A DNA stretch of 47,500 nt from Prorocentrum cordatum (lineage: Eukaryota > Sar > Dinophyceae > Prorocentrales > Prorocentraceae), in contig CAUYUJ010000880.1 in the NCBI GenBank assembly GCA_963575745.1, forward strand, positions 586,146 to 633,645. Direction: 5' to 3'. How positions within the stretch are numbered: the stretch's first letter is position 1; each line of letters begins with the position of its first letter. Positions 1 through 9,745 of the stretch are shown here, piece by piece. The translations under genes were made by a program, and so were the position numbers. The notes beneath the pieces are model-generated. The model ran no database searches, was not told the origin of the DNA, and saw only the letters and a program-made list of their open reading frames with translations.

Positions 1-1345
1 ATCTTGGGGGCCTCTTGGGCCGTCTTGAGGTCTTCGGAAGGCCGAAAAGCAAGCAAATGCCAAGATCGTTCGAAAACTCGAGGAAACCAATGATTTTGGT
101 CTCTTCGGGCCCTCCTTGAGGCCCTCTTGGAGGCGTCTTGGGGGGCTTTGGGGGGCCTCTTGGGGGCCTCTTGGGCCGTCTGGAACCATCTTGAGGCTAT
201 CTGAGGCCGTCTTGGAGGCTTCTTGGGCCGTCTTGGAGGCCATGTTGGCCGTCTTGGAGGCGTCTTGGAGGCCATCTTGGGCCGTCGTGGAGCCGTCTGG
301 AGCAGGAAAAACCCTTTGCAACCACCTCTGGAGAAGCCGGGCAATCTTTCCGGATGGCCGGCGGGACGGGCCGAAGCCCCAGGGGGAGTTCTTCTGGAAG
401 AAGAACCAAAACCAAAACCGAAATCGTCAAGCACGCCAGGCACCCCTGCGATGAATCGACAGGGGGCGGCGGATCGAAGACGCCTACGGCGAACCACCGC
501 CGCCCCCTGCCTTTTTGGAAGCGCCTATGTGGCCGAACGTTGAGGCCAGACCTGCCAAGCCATCCGACCATGTGTTCCCGGAATCGGTTTGGAAAGCCTT
601 AGGGGAACACGTGGGCATCTTGAAGGTCATCTTGGCCGTCTTGGGGGCCTCTTGGGCGATCGTTCGGCGATCTTTGGGGGCTCTTGTGCCGTCTCGGGCC
701 GTCGGAAGGCCGAAAAGAAGGAAATGTCAAAATCAGTCAAAAACCTCAGGAAAATCCATATTTTTGGCCTCTTTTGGCCTTCCTGGAGGCCCTCTTGGGG
801 GCCTCTTGGGCCGTCTTGGGCCAGCTTCGAGCCAACTTCGGCCATCTTGGTGGGTTCCTGGCACGTCTGACGCCGTCGGGAGCCGTCTTGGGGCCTTTCT
901 GGGCCAACGGGGGACCCTCTTGGGGCGCTTCGGGGCCGTCTTGGAGGCCATCTTGGGCGTCTTGGAGGCCATCTTGGGCGTGTTGGAGGCCTCTTGGGCC
1001 GTCTTGGGGCCCTCTTGGGGCCATCTTGGAGGCCACTTGGGCCGTCATGGGGCCCTCTTGGGGGCCTCTTGGGCGATCTTGGGGGCCTCTTGGGCCGTCT
1101 TGAGCCGTCGGAATGCCGAGAAGAAGCAAATTCCCAAATCCTTCAAATACCCGAGGAAAAACAATGATTTTGGCTTCTGGGGGCCTCTTGGAGGACCTCT
1201 TGGAGGCCTTTCGGGCCGTCTGCGAGGCCTCTGGGGGGGCTCTTGGGCCGTCTTGGGCCGTCTTGGACTCTCTTGGGCCGTCTTGGAGGCCGTCTTGGAC
1301 CATCTTGGGCGGACTTGGAGGTCATCTTGGGCCATCTTCGCGATT
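1..1345 (+). repeat. CTTGGG-type degenerate array, block 1 (forward polarity)
   Basis: The stretch is built of degenerate 10-12-nt units of the type CTTGGGGGCCT or CTTGGGCCGT, all in forward polarity. It is broken by A-rich modules near 36-104, 703-775 and 1106-1170, each starting with a CCGAAAAG-like phrase. It stays open in several frames, giving W/G/L/A/S-rich translations such as GASWAVLG, because the unit rarely makes stops. I regard those frames as by-products, not genes. Confidence 0.85.
361..474 (+). repeat. 114-bp direct repeat, copy 1
   Basis: Nearly identical to 1432-1546. Both begin with a GCGGGACGGG phrase, carry an A-rich stretch of ACCAAAACC units, and end with GGGGGCGGCGGAT. 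The two copies flank about 1 kb of CTTGGG array. Confidence 0.85.
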
Positions 1346-1431
1346 TTTTGAGGATGGCCCGAGCGAAGCGGCCGTTTCAGGGAGGATTTTTTCCGGAGTT
1401 TGTGCACGTGGAAGGGCCTCCTGGGACCCCG

Positions 1432-1546
1432 GCGGGACGGGTCGAAACCCACTGGGAGAGTTCTTTTTGAAAAAGAACCAAAACCAAAACCGAAATCGTC
1501 AAGCACGCCAGGCACCCCTGCGATGAATCGACAGGGGGCGGCGGAT
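1432..1546 (+). repeat. 114-bp direct repeat, copy 2
   Basis: Second copy of the repeat at 361-474, with a few substitutions in its first 45 bases and an identical last 75 or so. It runs directly into the three-unit tandem repeat that starts at 1547. Confidence 0.85.
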
Positions 1547-1905
1547 GACGGAAAGCGCGCGTTAGCGTGCGGTCCGTTAGTCGGAAGAAATTGGACTTGG
1601 GGGAGTTCGAGGGGGTGGCATCGCGAGACCCGGATATAATTGCCCTCCCGCCTCGTTTTTTGATCGAGTTGACGGAAAGCGCGCGTTAGCGTGCGGTCCG
1701 TTAGTCGGAAGAAATTTGACTTGGGGGAGTTCGAGGGGGTTGGCATCGCCGGGCCCGGATCTAATTGCCCTCCCGCCTCGTATGACGGACAGCGTGCGTT
1801 AGCGTGCGGTCCGTTAGTCGGAAGAAATTGGATTTGGGGGAGTTCGAGGGGGTTGGCATCCGCGGACCCGGATCTAATTGCCCTCCCGCCTTGTTTTTTA
1901 TCAAG
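1547..1905 (+). repeat. Three tandem units of 113-124 bp
   Basis: Units start at 1547, 1671 and 1784. Each begins GACGGA, contains GCGTTAGCGTGCGGTCCGTT, and ends with ATTGCCCTCCCGCC. The first unit carries an extra T-rich tail. The ATTGCCCTCCCGCC end recurs at about 28,612, just before a macrosatellite segment, so this tandem and the macrosatellite are linked in both places. Confidence 0.9.
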
Positions 1906-2195
1906 TAGGACGGCCTTCGGGGCTTAAAAACAGCGTTTCGCTCGAGACATCATCGGAGAACGCTTCTTGGGCGCTTCTTGGGCCGTCTTAGGCGCCTAAG
2001 ACAGCCCAAGAAGCGGCCAAGACGGCGCCCAAGACGGCCCAAGACGGTCCAAGAAGCGCCCAAGACGGCCCAAGAGCGCTCCAAGAGAGCCCAAGACCGC
2101 CCAATGCGGCCCCAAGACGTCCCAAGAGGCCTCCACGACGCCCCAGGAGGCGCCCACGAGGCGTCCCAAGAGGGCCCCACGAGGCCAAAATAATT
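1906..2195 (-). repeat. Diverged partial copy of the macrosatellite unit
   Basis: This matches the segment of the 27.7-32.1-kb macrosatellite that begins with AGGACGGCCTTCGGGGC and continues with the CTCGAGACATCATCGG phrase. It then holds the conserved hairpin (1972-2015) and a reverse-polarity CCCAAGA array. Confidence 0.8.
1972..2015. other. Array-polarity-switch hairpin, copy 1
   Basis: The arms CGCTTCTTGGG (1972-1982) and CCCAAGAAGCG (2005-2015) are perfectly complementary. Between them sits the 14-bp palindrome CTTAGGCGCCTAAG (1987-2000), separated from each arm by 4 nt. Forward CTTGGG units lie to the left and reverse CCCAAG units to the right. Confidence 0.85.
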
Positions 2196-2780
2196 GATTC
2201 TCGGGCTTACGCCACACCGCCGACCCCTTGAGGGAAATATCAGGATGTTCCGCGGGACGCCATCCCGAATTCGTCAGCGGAAGCCCAGAGGGGCGCGCGT
2301 GTGCGGTGCCGCCTAGTGGGGGCCCCTTCAAAATTGCAGGTGTTCGAACTTCGTCCGCGAAGTCCACTGTGTGGGGCAGTAAGGGTTGCTCGCCGAGCGC
2401 TTGCTGACGCGTGCTTGTCTTGGAGCAGTTGTGTTTTCATAGTTGCGATGACTCCGAGGCAATTTCACTTGATAATAGATCAGCCACCGCCGTTGGATTT
2501 CAGGGAGTTCGTTGAGGTGACCATATTCGGCGGGTCGTCGAGGCCGCCTGGGGGTGTTCTTTCTCTCCCTCACTCGTTGTTTCCTTTTTCCATCACTCCT
2601 TGTCCCCCTCGTGTCGCGGCCCGAGCCACCTCCGCGCTCGGGGCGGCGCGGCGGGGGGGGGGGGGGCGGGCCCGCGCGCGGCCAGCGCTGGGGCCGCGCA
2701 GCGGCTATCGGCGCGGCGCCAGCGTCGATGGCATCGTCGCCGTCGTCGCCGCTGCCGCCGTCGTTGGAGAGCAAGGCGGG
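2196..2780. other. Mixed-composition spacer, no gene supported
   Basis: No recognisable coding sequence. The phrase CCGCCGACCCCTTG at 2217-2230 recurs at 35,439-35,452. A run of about 13 G lies near 2655. ORFs through here lack domain-like composition. Confidence 0.5.
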
Positions 2781-3035
2781 GGTTGGGGGAAGAGGGAAAA
2801 GAGGGCGAGGAAGAGGAGGAGGAAGAGGAGGAGAGGGATGGGGACGGGGATCAACAGGAGGAGGAGGGGCAGGAGGAGGAGGAGGAGGAGGGGGAGGAGG
2901 AGGAGGTGAGGTGGGAGAAAAACATGAGGAGGTAGCAAGGGAGAAGGAGGGGGACGAGGAGGAGGAGGAGGTGGAGGAGGAGGGGGAGGAGAGGGAGCCC
3001 GAGGACGAGGAACAAGAGGAGAAGTTGTGGTTTTG
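2781..3035 (+). repeat. Polypurine GGA/GAG tract
   Basis: Nearly uninterrupted purines (GGAGGA, GAGGAG units) on the plus strand. Arg/Gly/Glu-rich ORFs here are simple-sequence translations. Mirror-symmetric stretches could adopt triplex DNA. Confidence 0.85.
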
Positions 3036-3265
3036 AAGTCCGCGCTCAGGGGGTGGGTCCTCCTAAGCGTTGGGCAGGTCACGAAGCCGGTTTTATTTTG
3101 AGATGGCGGTTTCCGACGGCGTTTTTGATCGGTCTGCATGTCCCAGAACACTCCAGACGCCCAAGGCAGTCTTTGTTATCTCTCCAAGAGGTCCGAGAAG
3201 AGCTCCGGGAAACGCCCAGAACATTTGGGGCATTCTTCCGAAGGCTCCCGACATGGTTCCTCAAA

Positions 3266-3640
3266 AGGCGACGACGACGAGGAGGGGGGGGGGAGGAGGC
3301 GAAGGAGGGGGGGGGGGAGGGCGAGGAGGAGGAGGAGGAGGAGCACAGGAGGAGAGGAGGAGGACAGAGGAGCAAGGAGGACGAGGAGGAGAGGACAGCG
3401 GGGGACGTGGAGGACGAGGAGGGGGGGGGGGGGAAGGGGGGGGGGGGGGGGGGGGGGAGGAGGGGGAGGAGGACGTGGAGGAGGAGGAGGAAACGGAAAG
3501 GCGTCTGCGATTCCTTTGCAAGGCATGCCCTCTTGAATGCATCCTCGTCGGGTTGGCGTCGTTTGTCAGCGTCAAACAGAGGGGGGTGTAGGAAGGGGGG
3601 GGGGGGGGGGGAGTTCAAGGGGGGGGGGGCTGGGGAAGTG
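3266..3640 (+). repeat. Polypurine and G-run tract
   Basis: GGA repeats and several runs of eight or more G, for example near 3420-3460 and 3596-3611. These runs are likely places for sequencing or assembly length errors. Confidence 0.8.
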
Positions 3641-4317
3641 CAGGAGCAATGCCAAGTTGGAAGCGGGAATGCGTCTGCGACACCTCCGCTTGACACGCTC
3701 AGACGGCCAGCGCCTGTCCTGAAGGTCGTTGACAACCGCCAGGAGGAGGATAAGGAGCAAGGGAAAGCAGGGGGAATGAGGAGGAGGACGAGGTTCAGGA
3801 GATAGTGATATGGGGAGAGGGGTGATGCGGAAATGAAGGTATGAGGAGGGGGCCATGGGGCGGATGAGGAGGGTGCAAAGGCGGAAAAGGAGGAAAGGGG
3901 GGGCAGGTTGATCTGGGGTGTGCCTGATCTTTCGTCCAGACCTCCCACGCCTCGAGGACCTTGATATATCTTTTCCGCTGAGCTAGAGGCCTGCCTCGGG
4001 CCCTCTCCTTGTCCTGATCCCGTGCGCGGCACTCGGCGTTGTTCGGCCCCTGCAGTGGGGGCCCCTTTCTAGAAGGCATCAGCTCCTCTCCAGGTACCCT
4101 GTGCTGTTTCGATTCCGATGGAGCCACAGCGGGGTCTTTAGCGCTCGCATGCGAGTAACCCATGGGCAACCTCGGCCTTCAGGGTTGGGGGTCCTGCGGA
4201 GACTTCTGGTTGCCGCGCCCTCACTGTGCTTCGCCATCCCCGTTTTTGTCCGAGCTTACTGGGCCTCCTCTTGCCCATGCTGCTCTGATCCTCATCTTGC
4301 CCCCGCGATGGGGAAAT
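3641..4317. other. Mixed-composition spacer, no gene supported
   Basis: A minus-strand ORF (4169-3795) has ordinary amino-acid composition over about 90 residues, but I do not recognise it and it runs on into Pro/Ser-rich simple sequence. I do not call it a gene. Confidence 0.4.
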
Positions 4318-4935
4318 GGAGGTGGCCCAGATGGGGAAGTGGAGTCGGAGGAGGAGGAGCAGCAGGAGGAGGAAGAGGGGGCCTCAGAAGGCCCAGCAAG
4401 AAAGGAGGAGGAGAGCAGCAGGATGAGGAGAGTAGGAGGAAGAGAGGAAGAGGAGGAGAAGGAGGGGCCAAATGAGAGGAGGGGGAGGGGGAAGAGGGGG
4501 GGGGAGGAGGAAGAGAGGAGGAGGAGGATGAAGAGGAGGAGAAGGAGGAGGAGGAGGAGGAGGAGGTGGAAGAGGACTGGAGTTGGGGACCACGGGGGAT
4601 GGGGAGGACCACTGTGACGTCGATGCTGGCCCCGATGGCAGGCGGCCCCCAGCCGCGCCGGCGCTGCCGACGCCATCGCCTACGCGCTCGCCAACGCGAG
4701 GCCGACGCAAGCCGCCGAGGCCAGTCGCCGCGCGGGGGGGCTTACACGTGTTCCTGGGGGGGGGAAACGGGGCAGGAGGAGGAAGAGGAGGAGGTGCAGC
4801 AGGAGGGAGCAGGGGAGAGATGAGAAAGAGAGAAGGGGGAGGAGGAGGAGGAGGAGGAGGATGAGGAGGAAGAGTTCTGGACCGCTCTTGCTATGGGAGC
4901 TCCTGTACTAGACGCCTTCGGCTATTCCGCCACCG
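4318..4935 (+). repeat. Composite dispersed repeat, copy A
   Basis: The parts in order are a polypurine tract (4318-4575), a GC-rich module (about 4618-4765, with GGCAGGCGGCCCC and GGGGGGCTTACACGTGTTCC), a second GGA tract, and a right module (about 4872-4935) opening with GAGTTCTGGACCGCTC. Both modules recur in the same order at 6.2-6.65 kb, and the GC-rich module also at 9.36-9.56 kb. Confidence 0.8.
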
Positions 4936-5570
4936 CGCCTCGTTGGGGGGTCCCATATATAATGTACCGTGCGTCTGGGGCCCTGGGCCCAGGGGCAGCT
5001 CGCTTTTCCAAAACTCCCCCGCCCCCCCGCTACCCGACTTTAGTCCCCCGCCCCTGCGGGCCTGTTTGAACGGTCCTGGCCGTTCCTTTCGCCTGGACGA
5101 CGCTCCTCTGTGCCCGCAGGAGGCGCCCAGAGGCCGCCGCGACGGTCCAAGAGCGCATCGAGCCGCCCAAGATAACGCCAGGACGGCCCAAGAAGCGGCC
5201 AAGAGGCCCCAGGGGCGCTCCGAGAGCGTCCTCAAGAGGTCCCGACGAGGCCAAAATCCTCGATGTCCATTGCGTTTTCCGTTGTTTTGGGCGTCCTCGC
5301 GTTTTCGGGCTTCCGACGCCGCGCGATTGTCTAGGAAGCTTCCAACTTTTCTCCAAGAGGTTCCCCCCGAAGCCCCTAGCGCATCCCCAAGACGACCCAC
5401 GAGGGCCCCCATACGGCCCGAGGGGCGACCAAGACGCCCCGAGAGAGCCCCAGGACGGGCCCAACAGGAGTTCCAGGGGGTAGACGCGAACCGACAATTC
5501 GAGCATCCCGTCCAAGAGGCCCCTAGGAGGTCCCACAAGAGAGCTACCAGAGGCCCCCATGAAGCCGAAA
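4936..5570 (-). repeat. Degenerate reverse-polarity CCCAAGA array
   Basis: From about 5100 the sequence carries reverse-polarity units (GCCCAAGA, GGCCCAAGAAG) interrupted by a module with TTTTCCGTTGTTTTGG. ORFs on both strands are array translations. The first 150 bases are C-rich with no recognisable feature. Confidence 0.6.
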
Positions 5571-6180
5571 GGAGGCTCCCAACCCCAGATGTTTCGAAAC
5601 GGCTTCGGACGCATAACTCATGCACGGTGGCATGGGCGAGCCGAGGTGACCAGGGTAGCGGGGGGGGATGCAGCAGAGGTGATCAGGGGCGCGGGGGGCC
5701 GAGGTGATCAGGACTAGGAGGAGGTGGGGAGAGAGGGGCCTAGGTTCCCTTGGCTCCCTTGGGCCCCTGTCGTAGCTGCCTCGCGCGCTTTCCTCGAGCC
5801 TTCTTGGGCGCAGGTTCGCAAAGCCGTGTGCAGGATTTCGCCCGACCACTTTGCATGTCGAGTGATGTGTTAGCTGCCCCGACGCATAGCATCACCTTTC
5901 CCGCGTCATTGTTTCATAATCCACTTCATCGCACTAGTTCTCTCACGCCGCATTTGTCGTCTACCCATCTCTCTCACTCTGGCGCCTCATCTTCGCAGCG
6001 TCCCGTTTCGCTATAGTTGCATTTCTGCGCGAGTGCACTTCTTCGTGAGAGACCATCGTTGACGAGAGATGCCTAAAATTACGCATAGGGGGCGCCCCTA
6101 CTGTCACGCGAAGAACCCCGGCATTCTGGCACGCACGCGGCAGAGGCAGAATGAGGATGGCGATGGCGATGACGATGGCG
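5571..6180. other. Spacer, nothing recognised
   Basis: Mixed composition with a pyrimidine-richer stretch at 5880-6010. I see no domain, RNA gene or clear repeat. Confidence 0.5.
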
Positions 6181-6645
6181 TCGCTAGACTTAGTCGCCAT
6201 TGCCGTAGTCGGTGGCGTCGTTTCGTGTCATCGTCGTCGTCTTTGATGGAGGGCGTTCCACGTCGGTCAGCACCGACGGCGACGGGGGGAACCATGGCGG
6301 CGCCGTTGCCGGCCCTGCTGGCAGGCGGCCCCAGCCACGCCGGCGCTGCCGACTCCAGCGCCAACGCGCTCCCCAATGCCAGGCCGACGCCGGTCCCCGA
6401 GGCCAGTCGCCGCGCCTGGGGCTTACATGTGTTCCCGGCGGTGGGTGGGGGGGGGGGGGATGAGGGGGCGGCGGCGGTTGAGCAGGAGGGAGCTGGGGAG
6501 AGATGGGAGCGAGGAGGAAGGGGGGAAGGAGGAGGAGGAGGAGCAGGAGAAGGAGGGGGAGGAGGATGAGGCGGTGGAGTTCTAGACCGCTCGTTCTATG
6601 GGAGCTCCTGCACCAGTGGCCTTCGGTTATTCTGCCACTCTTGCC
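6181..6645 (+). repeat. Composite dispersed repeat, copy B
   Basis: Same order as copy A. The GC-rich module lies at about 6255-6440 and includes GGCAGGCGGCCCC and GGGGCTTACATGTGTTCC. A GGA tract follows (6450-6575). The right module (6577-6645) opens GAGTTCTAGACCGCTCG and shares GGGAGCTCCTG and TTCGG with copy A. Confidence 0.8.
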
Positions 6646-7181
6646 TGGTTGGGGTGTCCACTACCTCATGGATGTCGGGTGGGACATCGTGGTTGTTGCC
6701 ATTTCTGTGTCAGGCTGGCAGCTCGTAGCTTGGTAAGGCGTCTGCGGTGCAGTCCAAAGCTCATTTAGTCGCGTTCAGGGTTGTTTGGGGCCTCTTTGGT
6801 GCCTCTCGGGGCTCGGATGGCCAAAAATGGCGCCGGGAGGCTCGCGCGAGTTATCCCATGAGCGCCGGAGAGCCCCCCGAGAGTGTCGCGTTTAGACGTA
6901 TCATGCTCAGTTGTGCTCGTACATTGGTCACGAGACAGACTCCGAGAGTTTGCGAGGGCGTCTGGAAGGCCATGCCAGAGGGGTCCTAGCGGCGGTAGCA
7001 CACAATTGAACCACCGAAGTTTGAACACACCGAGTTGCAAACCATAATGCGGCAATTGAATGGATTGTGATCGATAAGATCCCCTCGTATTTTTTTTAAT
7101 CAGCTCAGGGCTCCTACGAGCCAGGTTGGGTCAAAATAGGCAGCGGCAAGCAAGCAGCTCTACGGACGCACATTGCTAAAG
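6646..7181. other. Spacer, nothing recognised
   Basis: Balanced composition with T-rich stretches such as the T run near 7090. No coding or RNA feature could be supported. Confidence 0.5.
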
Positions 7182-7325
7182 GAGGCCGTAACGAGACCAA
7201 GACGGAACAGGGCATTTTCGATGTATAATTGGGCTTGGCACGCTAGCAATCTGACGAGGCCGTAGCGGGTCCAAGACGGAACAGGTCCATGTCGATGAAG
7301 AATTGAACGCGGCACGCTAGCAATC
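7182..7325 (+). repeat. Two tandem 70-bp units
   Basis: Units at 7182-7251 and 7256-7325 share GAGGCCGTA, CCAAGACGGAACAGG and GGCACGCTAGCAATC, with diverged middles. The CCAAGACGGAACA phrase followed by an AT-rich TGTAGAATTGA-like phrase also occurs near 11,948-11,984. Confidence 0.85.
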
Positions 7326-7372
7326 ATTACATCATGCTGAGCAAACTACATTGGAACGGAATCGTCTCGGAT

Positions 7373-7560
7373 GGTCTTGGAACCATGTTGGGCGTCTTGG
7401 CGCGTTCGTTTGGCGTCTCGGGGCCGTCGTGGGCCGTCTTGGATGCGTCTTGGGACCTTCTTGTCCCGTCCTGAGCGCCGTGTGAGCCCAAAAGGGCCCC
7501 GTGAGTCGCTCGGAGGGCCCCCCCCCCCCCCCCCCCCTTCAAATCGATCTGGCAGGGGTC
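7373..7560 (+). repeat. Dispersed duplicate of 27,555-27,735
   Basis: About 130 bp starting at GTCTTGGAACCATGTTGG match 27,555 onward with few differences. The two copies then diverge around a C run (7519-7538). This is a duplicated piece of a forward CTTGGG array. Confidence 0.85.
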
Positions 7561-8029
7561 AGTGGGGAGGGGTTTGGGGAGAGGGTGAGGTTTGGGGGTA
7601 TGGGCAGCGGCCCAGCGGTTCCCAGGGACGGGGGGGACGGGTCCTTACCTCGGAGGGCCGACGTCGTGGAAAAATCAAGACGCCGGGGTCCCGGGAGGAA
7701 CAGGCACACCCGATCTCATCACAATGGGGGGGGGTCTACTTTTTCGGGGGTCTTCCAGGCCTGGTCAAATAAGATCGCGGGGGGGTCTCGAGTTTGGACC
7801 CCATTAGTGGTCTTCTTGGGAATATCTTCTTCGTGTTGGACCGCTTTTAGGGGGGGGTCCAAAACCAGCTGTCAAACACTTTTTGACCCCCCCCGCTATT
7901 GTGAGATGGGAAGTACGGCTACCGCGCCGCCATGCTGGCGTTCTCAGGCCTCCTTGAGCTCCGTCATTGCCACGTCTGGATTCGCCTCGAACTTCTGGCC
8001 AGAACACACCCCTGGAGAGGTCAGGGGCC
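7561..8029. other. Spacer with G and C runs, no gene supported
   Basis: G-rich sequence with several runs of six to eight G or C. Open frames are short and show no domain. Confidence 0.5.
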
Positions 8030-8716
8030 GTCCTCCTCCTCCTCCTCCTCTTCCCCCTTCTCCTCCTTCTCCTCTTCCTCCTTCTCCCCCTCCTCTCCGC
8101 TCTCCTCCTCCTCCTCCTCCTCCTTCTCCTCTCCCCCCCACCGCCATATATTGGAGGAGGAGAGGAGGAGGATGAAGAGGCCCTACCTTGGAGGACCCCT
8201 GGAGAGGCCCCTGGGGCCCTACCCTGGAGGCCCCCTGGTGAGGTCAGGAGGGTAGCGGCGTTGGTACCTTTGTCCTCCAAGTGTCCTCGCTGGTGTGTTC
8301 GTCGACGTCGACGTCGACGCCGTCGTCGACGTCTTCGACGCCGTCGCCGCTGTTCCTGCGGGGGGGAATTGAGACGAGGAGGAGGGGGAGGAGTAGGAGG
8401 AGGAAGGAGGAGGAGGAGGGGAGGAGGGGGGAGGAGGATGAGGGGGAGGAGGAGATGGACGAGGAGGGAGGAGGAGGGAGGGAGGGAGGGTTGAGGGAGG
8501 GAGGGAGATAGGGAGGGAGGAGGGAGGGAGGGAGGACAAGGAGGAGGAGGACTGAGGATGAGGATGAGGCATGAGGCATGATGAGGATGAGGAGGAGGAT
8601 GCGGAATTGAGGAGGAGGGAGGAGGAGGGAGGTGGGAGGAAGACGAGGAGTAGGAGGAGTAGGAGGAGGAGAGGAGGAGGAGGAGGAGGAGGAGGAGGAG
8701 GAGGGGGAGGAGGACG
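8030..8716. repeat. Polypyrimidine tract, GTC repeat and polypurine tract
   Basis: CCT/CTT repeats (8030-8140) are followed by mixed sequence, then a GTCGAC-rich trinucleotide stretch (8297-8350), then GGA repeats (8375-8712). The pyrimidine and purine arms lie on the same strand and so could pair imperfectly as a long hairpin. Confidence 0.8.
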
Positions 8717-8720
8717 CTGT

Positions 8721-8856
8721 GTGACCGTCGTCGCCTGTCTGTAGGTTCAGCAGCTGCGACGCCACGGCGCAGCTGGGTCCGAAACCGAGTGACCGTCGTC
8801 GCCTGTCTGTAGGTTCAGCAGCTGCGACGCCACGGCGCAGCTGGGTCCGAAACCGA
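8721..8856 (+). repeat. Perfect 68-bp tandem duplication with internal hairpin
   Basis: 8721-8788 and 8789-8856 are identical. Each copy contains CAGCTGCG and CGCAGCTG separated by 9 nt, an 8-bp perfect stem. It sits as a unique island between two GGA tracts. The lack of divergence implies recent duplication. Confidence 0.95.
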
Positions 8857-9020
8857 GGAGGGTCATAGGAGGGAAGGGTGAGACAAGGAGGAGGAGGAGG
8901 AGGAGGAGGAGGAGGAGGAGGAGTAGGAGGAGGAGGGGGGGGAGGAGGAGGGGGAGGAGGAACAGGAGGAGGAGGAGGAGGAGGAGGAGGAGGATGATAA
9001 TGATGATGAGGAGGAGGAGG
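8857..9020 (+). repeat. Polypurine GGA tract
   Basis: GGA/GAG triplets with a short GATAATGATGATG phrase at the right end. Simple sequence with no gene. Confidence 0.85.
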
Positions 9021-9195
9021 CGCCTTTTTGGCTTTCGAGGCTCGAAGGGCGGCCTCCTCGTTGCGACGGCTGGACGCGGCTCGGAAAAACTGCTCTGTGT
9101 GGACCTTGGGATTCGCTTGGGGGCCGATCTTGAGCCGATGGGGATTCTGAGTTTGCTTTGGATGGGTTCCTGGGCGGGAAGCCTTCCACGAAGTA

Positions 9196-9262
9196 TTTTT
9201 CGACGTCGTCGTCGTCGTCGTCGACGTCATCGTCGTCGTCGTCGTCGCCGTTCTCGCCGTCG
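9196..9262 (+). repeat. GTC trinucleotide repeat
   Basis: GTCGTCGTC units with single interruptions. Related GTC stretches lie at 8297-8350 and 11,990-12,060. Confidence 0.85.
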
Positions 9263-9354
9263 TTCGAGATCGGCTAAGGACTGGTAGTGTGGTCGTCGGG
9301 GCCAGACGCCGTCATCGTCGCCCTCTTTGTTGGCGTAGTCTGGATCATCGTCGC

Positions 9355-9745
9355 CGCCGTCGTTGGAGGGCGCTCGACGTTGGTCAGCGCCGACGGCGAT
9401 GGGGAGACCATGGCGGCGCCGATGCCGGCTCTGCTGGCAGGCGGCCCCCAGCCACGCCGGCGCTGCCGATGCCAGCGCCAACGCGCTCGCCAACGCCAGC
9501 CCGACGCAGGTCGCCGAGGCCAGTCGCCGATCCCGGGGGCTGACATGGGTTCCGGGGGAGGGGGGGAGGAGGAGGAGGAGGAGGAAAGGAGGCGGGTCAA
9601 CAGGAGTGAGCAGGGGAGCGAGCCTCTCCCGTTCCTTCTTCTCCTCAGCTTCCTCCTCGTCCTCCTCCTTTCCTCCTTCTCCTCTTCGTCCTCCTCCTCC
9701 TCCTGCTGTTTCTCCTCCTCCTCCTCCTCCTCCTCGCCCTGGCCC
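9355..9745 (+). repeat. Composite dispersed repeat, copy C
   Basis: The GC-rich module (9355-9560) matches copies A and B, including GGCAGGCGGCCCCCAGCC. It is followed by a GGA tract (9552-9590) and then a CCT tract (9640-9745). The right module of copies A and B is absent. Confidence 0.75.

Noticed and set aside
2554-3036. Gly/Arg/Glu-rich ORFs resembling RGG proteins in polypurine tracts (also 3.05-3.8, 4.3-4.6 and 15-16 kb)
   Set aside because: Simple GGA/GAG triplet runs in all three frames; no flanking domain or start context.
5750-6016. 88-codon plus-strand ORF in the spacer
   Set aside because: No domain or convincing composition bias against the other frames; length expected by chance at this GC content.
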